Of a stretch of 5,501 nt of DNA, positions 1-5,501 are shown piece after piece. The first letter of the stretch is position 1, and each line of letters begins with the position of its first letter. The notes beneath the pieces were generated by a model, which was given only the letters and a program-made list of their open reading frames with translations, did no database searches and was not told the DNA's origin. The stretch comes from an uncultured beta proteobacterium (GTDB lineage: Bacteria > Pseudomonadota > Gammaproteobacteria > Burkholderiales > Burkholderiaceae). The stretch lies in contig CAIVXR010000158.1 of assembly GCA_903909925.1 (NCBI GenBank), positions 1-5,501 on the forward strand, given 5' to 3'. A program made the translations under genes and the position numbers.

Positions 1-1
1 A

Positions 2-766
2 ACCACACATGGTGAACGCCTTTGCCTTGCACAAGGTGGCGTAGGTGGTTGGGGAAATATTCACTTTAAGAGTAGTACCAATAGGGCTCCACGCCAAAAA
101 ACGAATGGTAAGCCAGGTGAGCGCCGTAAGTTGAAATTGGAGTTAAAGGTTTTGGCTGACGTTGGTTTGCTTGGTATGCCTAATGCAGGTAAGTCGACTT
201 TGATTACTGCAGTTTCGAATGCACGCCCAAAGATTGCTGACTACCCATTTACCACTTTGCATCCTAATTTGGGCGTAGTGCGTGTGGGTAGTGAACGTAG
301 TTTCGTGATTGCCGATATTCCAGGTTTGATTGAGGGCGCTGCTGAAGGTGCTGGCTTAGGTCATCGTTTCTTACGTCATCTGCAGCGCACAGGCGTTCTA
401 TTGCATTTGGTCGATCTTGCACCTTTTGACGAAAATGTTGACCCTGTGGCTGATGCCAATGCGATTGTGAATGAGCTGCGTAAATACGACGAGGCCTTGG
501 TTGAAAAGCCACGTTGGTTGGTATTAAACAAAGTAGATATGATTCCCGAAGAGGATCGTAAAAAGGTAGTTGCGGACTTTGTGAAAAAGTTTAAGTGGAA
601 AGGCCCCATGTTTGAGATCTCTGCTTTGACTGGCCTTGGTTGCGATAAGCTTTGCTATGCCTTACAGGATTACTTAGATTCAGTGCGGCGTGATCGTGAT
701 GAGCAGGATGAACGGGCTCAAGATCCTCGCTACAAAGATCAGCTTGAAGATAAAAAACCCGATTAA
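2..766 (+). CDS. obgE: Obg-family GTPase ObgE/CgtA (5' end outside window)
   Basis: ObgE is an essential GTPase that binds the large ribosomal subunit late in its assembly and links ribosome maturation to growth state. The reading frame is open from base 2, giving 254 residues with no start, so the N-terminal part is missing (about 108 residues by comparison with E. coli ObgE, inference). The first 43 residues are the end of the glycine-rich Obg fold (GGVGGWGNIHFKSS, then NRAPRQKTNGKPGE). The G domain follows: G1 GMPNAGKST at fragment residues 58-66 (173-199), G2 around YPFTT near residue 84, G3 DIPG at 105-108, G4 NKVD at 176-179 (527-538) and G5 SAL at 207-209. After it comes only a charged tail of about 40 residues; the OCT domain of Bacillus-type Obg is absent. 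An apparent TTG start at 131 lies inside the protein and is not the true start. proB follows after 27 bases with no visible terminator, so co-transcription is likely. Identification is certain. Confidence 0.97.
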   Translation, partial: TTHGERLCLAQGGVGGWGNIHFKSSTNRAPRQKTNGKPGERRKLKLELKVLADVGLLGMPNAGKSTLITAVSNARPKIADYPFTTLHPNLGVVRVGSERSFVIADIPGLIEGAAEGAGLGHRFLRHLQRTGVLLHLVDLAPFDENVDPVADANAIVNELRKYDEALVEKPRWLVLNKVDMIPEEDRKKVVADFVKKFKWKGPMFEISALTGLGCDKLCYALQDYLDSVRRDRDEQDERAQDPRYKDQLEDKKPD

Positions 767-793
767 AGTACTTAGTTAAATCGATCAGTCCTT

Positions 794-1585
794 ATGAATA
801 CCGTACACATTAAACGTATCGTTGTTAAAGTAGGTTCCAGCCTTGTCACCAATAACGGTGAGGGTCTAGACCATGCTGCAATTGGGATGTGGGCTGAGCA
901 AATGGCAGCCTTACTAAAAGCTGGCCATGAAGTTTTAATGGTGAGCTCAGGAGCAATTGCTGAGGGCATGCAACGTTTGGGGTGGACCAAGCGCCCACAA
1001 GAAATACACCAACTTCAGGCGGCAGCTGCAATTGGGCAAATGGGTTTAGTGCAAGTTTATGAGAGCTCTTTTGCGCGCTTTAATTTACATAGCGCACAGA
1101 TTTTGTTAACTAATGCTGACTTAGCAAACTCAGAGCGTAATGCGAATGCAAAGGCAACCTTAGAAACTTTATTAAAGTTGGATGTCGTTCCAATTATTAA
1201 TGAGAATGACACTGTAGTGACTGATGAAATTAAGTTCGGCGATAACGATAGCCTTGCAGCTTTAGTGAGTAATTTAATTCATGCCGATTTGTTAGTGATT
1301 TTGACTGATCAAGGTGGTTTATATACTGCTGACCCTCGTCAGCATGCCGACGCCACCTTGTTAAGTAATGCTATTGCAGGCGATCCTGCTCTTGAGAAAA
1401 TGGCTGGAGGCGCCGCCAGTGAGTTAAGTAAAGGCGGGATGTTGACGAAAGTGCTGGCTGCCAAGGTTGCCGCTCAGACCGGAGCATCCACTGTGATTGC
1501 TTCTGGTCGCGAACCCAATGTGCTAACTCGCCTCTTAGCGGGCGAGAAGATTGGTACGCACTTATCTGCTGCTAAGAATAGCTAG
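794..1585 (+). CDS. proB: Glutamate 5-kinase, short form without PUA domain
   Basis: ProB phosphorylates L-glutamate with ATP to give gamma-glutamyl phosphate, the first and usually proline-inhibited step of cytoplasmic proline synthesis. The 263-residue protein is a complete amino acid kinase domain: VVKVGSSLVT near the N-terminus (K12), SSGAIAEG at 51-58, INENDTVVTDEIKFGDND at 135-152, LTDQGGLYTADP at 170-181 and KGGMLTK at 213-219. K12, S52, D139, N151, D152 and K219 each sit two positions after the E. coli active-site residues K10, S50, D137, N149, D150 and K217. The protein stops just after the kinase domain (IGTHLSAAKNS), whereas E. coli ProB is 367 residues with a C-terminal PUA domain. 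The ATG at 794 is preferred because an in-frame stop at 773-775 leaves no other upstream start and the kinase core begins at once; no clear Shine-Dalgarno sequence precedes it. It lies 27 bases after obgE and overlaps the convergent CNP1 gene by four bases. Confidence 0.95.
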   Translation: MNTVHIKRIVVKVGSSLVTNNGEGLDHAAIGMWAEQMAALLKAGHEVLMVSSGAIAEGMQRLGWTKRPQEIHQLQAAAAIGQMGLVQVYESSFARFNLHSAQILLTNADLANSERNANAKATLETLLKLDVVPIINENDTVVTDEIKFGDNDSLAALVSNLIHADLLVILTDQGGLYTADPRQHADATLLSNAIAGDPALEKMAGGAASELSKGGMLTKVLAAKVAAQTGASTVIASGREPNVLTRLLAGEKIGTHLSAAKNS

Positions 1586-2151
1586 TTCGCAATTATTCCA
1601 AATGAGTTACTAGGCTGAGTACCGCCAGTAAAATTGCTTGGATTAAGCGCTTTCAAAATAGCAGTCATACTTTTTTCTTGAGTGGTGAAATTACAGAATG
1701 CACCTTGAGCTAAAGCTGCTTGATAGCGATTGGGCACCTTGCTTTGAATTTCTCGCCAAGTAGATAAAGGATTTTCTCTCCAAGAGCCATTCTCGAGGTT
1801 TCCATAAAGACGCCACTGAAATGAATCACAACGAATGCCTTCATATTGCGCTTGTTGTTCACCGCTGGGATTGGTCATAACAACAATGTAGCGTGTAATT
1901 CCGTCTTTACCTATCAAGATGGAGCTTGTGTCTACTGCAAACTTGAATACGGTAGCCTGAGAAACATAGAAGGGCTGCAGGGTAGCTTTATTGGGTGGGT
2001 TTAGGGGCATTGTGGTTGTACCTTCTTTAAACACCGAAGGAGCAAAAGGATCTAGGCCACTTTCTAAAGGGTCACCAGCACAAGCCATTAAGCTTGCCCC
2101 GATTGAAATGCTGATCGCATAAGCGCTCATTTTGCGTAAGGTAGCATTCAT
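1582..2151 (-). CDS. CNP1-like family predicted lipoprotein, function unknown
   Basis: This 189-residue protein belongs by pattern to the CNP1-like family, named after a cryptic neisserial plasmid protein and common in betaproteobacteria; its function is unknown. The N-terminus has a basic start (MNATLRK), a hydrophobic stretch and a lipobox-like LMAC ending at C24, so it is probably an exported lipoprotein; methionine at the -2 position makes the lipobox slightly atypical. The family core runs from about residue 59 to 153, with FAVDTSSILIGKDGITRY at 71-88, YEGIRC at 103-108 and a second cysteine at 153. C108 and C153 could form a disulfide in the periplasm (inference). The start at 2151 is chosen over the ATG for M8 because M8 would drop the basic residues of the signal peptide. 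The ATG overlaps the rppH stop as ATGA, which suggests translational coupling; only a weak A-rich sequence precedes it. Family assignment is confident, localisation is a prediction. Confidence 0.86.
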   Translation of the reverse strand: MNATLRKMSAYAISISIGASLMACAGDPLESGLDPFAPSVFKEGTTTMPLNPPNKATLQPFYVSQATVFKFAVDTSSILIGKDGITRYIVVMTNPSGEQQAQYEGIRCDSFQWRLYGNLENGSWRENPLSTWREIQSKVPNRYQAALAQGAFCNFTTQEKSMTAILKALNPSNFTGGTQPSNSFGIIAN

Positions 2152-2747
2152 TTTTCTTTATCCGATTTGGTAGATGTTTTGTTTTGATCGTCATCGCCTG
2201 CATAAAAAGACTGAATGAGATCAAGTGGGGTTCCCCAAGCAAGTTGTTGCATCCGCAAGCCCCTAGAAAGGTAGCGAGCCAATTCTGAAAGAGCAAGTTC
2301 ATAAACCTCGCGCTTAAAGTCAATCACACTATCTAATTGGATCCAAAAGGGGACCCAACGCCAAGCATCAAATTCTGGATGCTCAGAGGCGCGCAGATGA
2401 ATATCGCTATCCAACCCTACTAGGCGTAAGAGAAACCAAATTTGTTTTTGCCCCCGATAAGCAGTGCGGTGAACTCGAGTGGCATGTTGACGACGTAAGT
2501 ATTCCTCAGGGACGTCATAACGAAGCCAATCCCTGGTCCGTCCAATAATTTGGACATGCTCCGGCAGTAAGCCAACTTCCTCATGCAATTCGCGGTACAT
2601 GGCCTGCTCAGGGCTTTCACCATGCTGAATCCCACCCTGTGGGAACTGCCACGAATGCTGCCCAACGCGTTTTCCCCAGAAAACCTCGTTACGGCCGTTA
2701 AGGAGGACAATGCCGACATTGGGGCGATACCCTTCACGGTCAAGCAT
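2148..2747 (-). CDS. rppH: RNA pyrophosphohydrolase RppH (Nudix)
   Basis: RppH removes pyrophosphate from 5'-triphosphorylated mRNA in the cytoplasm, leaving a monophosphate end that stimulates RNase E decay. The 199-residue protein matches E. coli RppH without gaps through its first 60 residues: GYRPNVGIV at 6-14, GQHSWQFPQGG at 29-39, and a perfect Nudix box from G38 to L60 (2568-2636) with E44, R52, E53, E56, E57 and G59 in the required spacing. E53, E56 and E57 are the metal-binding glutamates. RNWLRY-like RDWLRY (71-76), GQKQIWFLL and the EFDAWRWV segment are further RppH hallmarks that separate it from other Nudix enzymes. The C-terminal end is longer than in E. coli and finishes in a polar tail rich in D, K, S and T, probably disordered. 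The ATG at 2745-2747 has a GAGG ribosome binding site seven bases upstream. It is the first gene of an operon with the CNP1 gene. Confidence 0.97.
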   Translation of the reverse strand: MLDREGYRPNVGIVLLNGRNEVFWGKRVGQHSWQFPQGGIQHGESPEQAMYRELHEEVGLLPEHVQIIGRTRDWLRYDVPEEYLRRQHATRVHRTAYRGQKQIWFLLRLVGLDSDIHLRASEHPEFDAWRWVPFWIQLDSVIDFKREVYELALSELARYLSRGLRMQQLAWGTPLDLIQSFYAGDDDQNKTSTKSDKEK

Positions 2748-2754
2748 GATCGTG

Positions 2755-2758
2755 CCTC
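2755..2758 (-). promoter_or_regulatory. Ribosome binding site of rppH
   Basis: On the minus strand TTGAGG ends seven bases before the rppH ATG. The GAGG core complements the 3' end of 16S rRNA and the spacing is normal. It is the best Shine-Dalgarno match next to any start codon in this window and supports the rppH start at 2747. Confidence 0.75.
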
Positions 2759-2766
2759 AAATCCTT

Positions 2767-2772
2767 TAAAAT
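2767..2772 (+). promoter_or_regulatory. Candidate -10 box for proS
   Basis: TAAAAT matches five of six bases of the -10 consensus and would start transcription near 2779, leaving a leader of about 17 bases before the proS ATG. No good -35 box is found at the normal distance upstream; the bases there belong to the 5' end of rppH. A second, weaker -10-like sequence, TATATC at 2785-2790, would give an almost leaderless proS mRNA. Either, or a promoter further upstream inside rppH, could be the true one. Confidence 0.3.
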
Positions 2773-2781
2773 CAATGATTT
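2769..2781. repeat. Perfect 13-base inverted repeat between divergent promoters
   Basis: AAATCAATGATTT is a perfect dyad with six-base arms around a single central A. It is centred on the predicted rppH transcription start and overlaps the candidate proS -10 box, where a repressor site would affect both genes. A short AT-rich palindrome can arise by chance, so an operator role is only a suggestion. TGATT is repeated directly after it (2776-2785). Confidence 0.35.
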
Positions 2782-2782
2782 G

Positions 2783-2810
2783 ATTATATCCATACATGAA
2801 AGCATCACAA
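2783..2810 (-). promoter_or_regulatory. Sigma70-type promoter of the rppH operon
   Basis: The minus strand reads TTGTGA (2805-2810, four of six matches to the -35 consensus), a 16-base spacer, then a perfect TATAAT -10 box (2783-2788). Transcription would start near 2776, giving a leader of about 29 bases with the GAGG site before the rppH ATG. The -35 box and part of the spacer lie within the first codons of proS on the other strand, so the two genes share control DNA. The call rests on sequence match and position only. Confidence 0.6.
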
Positions 2811-4538
2811 TCATTTCTCGCCACGCTAAAAGAAGCCCCTTCAGACGCTGAAGTGGTTTCGCACAAACTCATGGTGCGGGCAGGTTTAATTCGCAAGCTG
2901 AGCGCGGGCATTTATAACTATTTGCCGCTCGGTTTGAAGGTGATTCGTAAGGTGGAAAACATTATTCGCGAAGAAATGAATCGTGCGGGCGCGATTGAGC
3001 TACTAATGCCAATGATTCAACCTGCTGAATTGTGGCAGGAGACTGGTCGTTGGGAAAAAATGGGCCCTGAATTACTGCGTATTAAAGATCGGCATGATCG
3101 CGATTTTTTAATTCAGCCAACTTCCGAGGAAGTGATTACCGATTTAGCTCGGAATGAAATTAAGAGTTACAAACAGCTACCGATCAATTTTTATCAAATC
3201 CAAACGAAGTTTCGTGATGAGCGTCGCCCCCGTTTTGGCATCATGCGTGGTCGTGAGTTCAGTATGAAAGATGCTTACTCATTTGATCGTGATGTGGACG
3301 GCCTAAAGAAGTCTTATCAAATCATGTTTGACGCTTACACACGCATCTTTAATCGTATGGGTTTAAAGTTCCGTGCAGTCACAGCTGATAACGGCGCAAT
3401 TGGTGGATCAGGTAGCCAAGAGTTTCATGTGATTGCAGATACTGGTGAAGATGCCATTGTGTATTGCCCAAATTCGGATTACGCTGCGAATTTAGAAGCC
3501 GCCGAATCACTTACTTTGATAGCAGCAAGGGCTGTAGCAAGCACGTCTATGGCCAAGGTATCAACGCCTGATAAAACAAATTGTGTAGAGGTTGCGAAAT
3601 TTTTAAATATTCCTCTTGATCAGACTGTGAAGTCTTTACTCTTTGCAGCCGATCAAGAAAAAGGCCCCGCCAAACTCTTTATGCTTTTGGTGCGCGGTGA
3701 TCATGAGCTCAATGAAGTGAAGGCTAGTAAGGTTCCCGGCATGGGTCAGTCACGCTTTGCTACTGAGGCTGAAATTAAGCAAGCATGTAATGCGCCTGCA
3801 GGTTATTTAGGTCCAGTCGGTATTAGTGATAATGTGACTGTGGTGGCAGATCGGACTGTGGCCAATATGGCTAACTTTGTGTGCGGTGCCAATGATGCTG
3901 GGTACCACTTAACGGGGGTGAACTGGGGACGCGATTTACCAGAACCCTTAGTACTCGATATTCGTAATGCTGTAGTTGGTGATCCTTCTCCAGATGGCAA
4001 AGGTGTAGTCGATATTTGTCGCGGCATTGAAGTAGGTCACGTATTCCAATTAGGCACACGTTATTCGGAAGCAATGGGCTGCACCTACCTTGATCAGCAA
4101 GGTAAAGCACAGCCAATGGTGATGGGTTGCTACGGTATTGGCGTAACGCGCTTGTTGGGTGCAGCTATCGAGCAAGGACATGATGAGCGCGGCATTATTT
4201 GGCCAATCTCCATAGCCCCATTTGAAGTGGTCATTTGCCCAATGGGTTACGACAAGTCTGAGGCAGTCAAAGCAGCTTGCGATCAATTGCATCATGAATT
4301 ACTTGCTGCTGGTGTTGATGTGATCTTAGATGATCGTAATGAACGCCCAGGCGCAATGTTTGCAGATTGGGAGTTGATTGGTGCACCATTTCGCGTAGTG
4401 ATCGGAGACCGTGGCCTAGCTAACGCTGAAGTGGAGTTCAAGGGCCGCACTGATGCTGATTCCCAAAACATTCCACTAGCGGATATCAAGGCAAAAGTGA
4501 GTGCTGCTGTTCAGGCAGCTAAGAACTCAATTCAATAA
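2796..4538 (+). CDS. proS: Prolyl-tRNA synthetase, bacterial type with editing domain
   Basis: ProS charges tRNA-Pro with proline in the cytoplasm. The 580-residue protein is a complete class II synthetase, close to the 572 residues of the E. coli enzyme, and aligns with it from the first residue (SQSFLATLKEAPSDAEV), which fixes the start. Class II motif 1 spans about residues 51-80, motif 2 is FRDERRPRFGIMRGREFSMK at 139-158, and motif 3 is GCYGIGVTRLLGAAIEQ at 444-460 with C445 in the proline pocket. Between motifs 2 and 3, about residues 224-407, lies the YbaK-like insertion that hydrolyses mischarged Ala-tRNA-Pro; it carries TVKSLL with K279, LVRGDHELNEVK at 298-309 and GYLGPVG at 336-342. 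The anticodon-binding domain follows from about 470 (WPISIAPFEVVICP, DDRNERPGAMFADWELIG). It is divergent from rppH, lacks a visible Shine-Dalgarno sequence, and ends one base from the convergent ffh stop codon. Confidence 0.97.
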   Translation: MKASQSFLATLKEAPSDAEVVSHKLMVRAGLIRKLSAGIYNYLPLGLKVIRKVENIIREEMNRAGAIELLMPMIQPAELWQETGRWEKMGPELLRIKDRHDRDFLIQPTSEEVITDLARNEIKSYKQLPINFYQIQTKFRDERRPRFGIMRGREFSMKDAYSFDRDVDGLKKSYQIMFDAYTRIFNRMGLKFRAVTADNGAIGGSGSQEFHVIADTGEDAIVYCPNSDYAANLEAAESLTLIAARAVASTSMAKVSTPDKTNCVEVAKFLNIPLDQTVKSLLFAADQEKGPAKLFMLLVRGDHELNEVKASKVPGMGQSRFATEAEIKQACNAPAGYLGPVGISDNVTVVADRTVANMANFVCGANDAGYHLTGVNWGRDLPEPLVLDIRNAVVGDPSPDGKGVVDICRGIEVGHVFQLGTRYSEAMGCTYLDQQGKAQPMVMGCYGIGVTRLLGAAIEQGHDERGIIWPISIAPFEVVICPMGYDKSEAVKAACDQLHHELLAAGVDVILDDRNERPGAMFADWELIGAPFRVVIGDRGLANAEVEFKGRTDADSQNIPLADIKAKVSAAVQAAKNSIQ

Positions 4539-4539
4539 G

Positions 4540-5501
4540 TTATTTTTTAAAGAGTCCGCCAATACCTTTGGCGGCTCCTTTTGCAGCCATGCTTGCCATG
4601 GTGCGTGCCATCTTCCCACCTTTGAATTGTTTCATCATCGTTTGCATTTGTTCAAACTGAGTAAGCAAGCGATTCACTTCTTGTACTTCTACACCAGCAC
4701 CTGCCGCAATACGCCGCTTGCGGCTAGCCTTCAGTAATTCAGGCTTACTGCGTTCACGCGGGGTCATACTATCGATAATCCCGCGCATACGGGTTGTTTG
4801 CTTGTCTGCATTACTCAGATTGGTTTTAGAAGCTGCTTGAGCAACCTGGCTTGGTAGCTTATCCATCAAGCTGGCCATGCCGCCCATCTTTTGCATTTGT
4901 ATGAGTTGATCACGAAAATCTCCCAGATCAAATCCGCCTTTAGAAATCTTGCTTGCTAACTTTTCTGCTTTAGCAATGTCAACGTTTTGCTGCGCGTGTT
5001 CAACTAGGGCCAGGATGTCGCCCATACCCAAAATTCGGCTGGCCATACGCTCGGCATCAAACGCTTCAAGACCATCCATTTTTTCTGCCACACCAATAAA
5101 CTTGAGTGGTACACCAGTGACTTGACGCACAGACAAAGCAGCACCACCGCGAGAATCACCATCAAGCTTAGTGAGGATGACGCCCGTTAGCGGGAGTGCT
5201 TCATGGAAAGCCTTGGCAGTATTAACAGCATCTTGGCCCAACATCGCATCCACTACGAAGAGGGTTTCAATCGGGTTAAGAGTAGTGTGCAAGGTTTTAA
5301 TTTCTTGCATGAGCGCTTCATCAATACCTAATCGACCAGCGGTATCCACTAGCAAGACATCAAAGTAATGGCGACGGGCCCAGTCCAGAGCGGCAATGAC
5401 AATATCATTTGGCTTTTGATCTACGCTACTAGGGAAGAACTCGGCGCCCACTTGTTTGGTGACAGTTTCTAATTGCTCGATCGCAGCAGGGCGATAAACG
5501 T
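4540..5501 (-). CDS. ffh: Signal recognition particle protein Ffh (5' end outside window)
   Basis: Ffh binds 4.5S RNA and signal sequences on nascent chains and, with the receptor FtsY, delivers ribosomes to the inner membrane. The window holds 319 C-terminal residues, beginning in the G domain at VYRPAAIEQLE; the N domain and the P-loop are beyond the window end. Visible GTPase motifs are DTAGR at fragment residues 52-56 (5332-5346) and TKLDGD at 110-115, with the closing loop GVAEK near 136-140. The M domain starts around ILGMGD. It includes MGGMASLM of the flexible finger region and the RNA-binding SRKRRIAAGAG at 259-269 (4693-4725), followed by QEVNRLLTQFEQM and a methionine-rich helix. 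The tail is rich in Ala, Gly and Lys and ends GGLFKK, without the Pro-rich end of E. coli Ffh. A GTG at 5449-5451 lies inside the protein and is not the start. The gene is convergent with proS. Confidence 0.97.
   Translation of the reverse strand, partial: VYRPAAIEQLETVTKQVGAEFFPSSVDQKPNDIVIAALDWARRHYFDVLLVDTAGRLGIDEALMQEIKTLHTTLNPIETLFVVDAMLGQDAVNTAKAFHEALPLTGVILTKLDGDSRGGAALSVRQVTGVPLKFIGVAEKMDGLEAFDAERMASRILGMGDILALVEHAQQNVDIAKAEKLASKISKGGFDLGDFRDQLIQMQKMGGMASLMDKLPSQVAQAASKTNLSNADKQTTRMRGIIDSMTPRERSKPELLKASRKRRIAAGAGVEVQEVNRLLTQFEQMQTMMKQFKGGKMARTMASMAAKGAAKGIGGLFKK
4552..4582 (+). terminator. Possible intrinsic terminator for proS inside ffh 3' end
   Basis: The stem CCGCCAA (4556-4562), loop TACCT and TTGGCGG (4568-4574) is perfect over seven pairs. 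It extends outward by GAG/CTC (4552-4554 with 4575-4577) past one bulged T at 4555. On the + strand CTTTT follows (4578-4582), a short U-tract. On the minus strand CTC TTT and an A-run follow, so it could act weakly in both directions. The hairpin lies wholly in the last codons of ffh, encoding KGIGGLFKK, so the fold may partly reflect coding sequence. The short U-tract keeps confidence low. Confidence 0.4.

Noticed and set aside
131..766. obgE starting at TTG 131
   Set aside because: The same frame continues upstream to base 2 with conserved Obg-fold residues, so TTG 131 is an internal leucine codon.
1571..1582. Small hairpin GCTA-AGAA-TAGC at the end of proB as a terminator
   Set aside because: Only four pairs with no T-tract on either strand; too weak to call.
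2072..2323. 83-residue minus-strand frame across the rppH/CNP1 junction
   Set aside because: It overlaps both genes in another frame and would need to displace the well-supported ATGA junction.
2420..2911. 163-residue minus-strand reading frame spanning rppH and the proS start
   Set aside because: It lies in a different frame from rppH across conserved Nudix codons, and it runs antisense over the proS start. The translation shows no recognisable domain. A shadow of the two real genes.
4501..4737. 78-residue + strand reading frame across the proS end and the ffh 3' end
   Set aside because: It is antisense to the conserved Ffh M domain and out of frame with proS, with no ribosome binding site or family pattern. 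Shadow frame.
5080..5094. Ffh closing loop GVAEK instead of GVGEK seen in E. coli
   Set aside because: The Gly to Ala change is conservative and I believe it occurs in other betaproteobacterial Ffh proteins, so it is not good evidence of altered function.
5449..5451. ffh starting at GTG 5451
   Set aside because: The frame continues to the window end with the conserved Ffh segment VYRPAAIEQLE, so this GTG codes for an internal valine.
1..5501. Mobile element, CRISPR array, tRNA, riboswitch or defence system
   Set aside because: No transposase or integrase pattern, no spaced direct repeats, no tRNA-like fold, and no gap large enough for a structured leader; all space is filled by six recognised genes.

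Overview
The window looks like ordinary chromosomal housekeeping DNA from a betaproteobacterium of the order Burkholderiales. The gene order obgE - proB - (CNP1-like) - rppH - proS is typical of that order, and a CNP1-family protein between proB and rppH is a good lineage marker. The base composition, judged by eye, is close to balanced or slightly AT-rich. That is low for Burkholderiales and makes a Polynucleobacter-like freshwater bacterium the best guess (inference; no database search was possible).

Layout, left to right. (1) Positions 2-766, + strand: the 3' two thirds of obgE, a ribosome-assembly GTPase, cut by the window edge. (2) 794-1585, +: proB, glutamate 5-kinase, in a short form made of the kinase domain only. 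(3) 1582-2151, -: a CNP1-family predicted lipoprotein of unknown function. (4) 2148-2747, -: rppH, the Nudix RNA pyrophosphohydrolase. Genes 3 and 4 form one minus-strand operon with an ATGA stop/start overlap. (5) 2748-2795: a 48-base divergent control region with a clear promoter for rppH, a weaker candidate for proS and a small perfect inverted repeat. (6) 2796-4538, +: complete proS, bacterial-type prolyl-tRNA synthetase with the inserted editing domain. (7) 4540-5501, -: ffh, the SRP GTPase, cut at its 5' side by the window end.

The region is very compact. proB and the CNP1 gene converge and share a CTAG palindrome that provides both stop codons. proS and ffh converge with one base between their stop codons. 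No stretch above 50 bases lacks a gene. The genes serve translation and protein export (obgE, proS, ffh), mRNA decay (rppH) and proline synthesis (proB); proB makes the first committed step toward the amino acid that ProS loads onto tRNA, but they are in different transcripts here.

I found no mobile element, CRISPR array, tRNA, rRNA or defence system, and nothing that looks like a previously undescribed system. The points most worth checking are the ProB lacking a PUA domain, the unknown lipoprotein coupled to rppH, the overlapping divergent control region, the absence of a ribosome binding site before proS, and a hairpin inside the 3' end of ffh that may end proS transcription.
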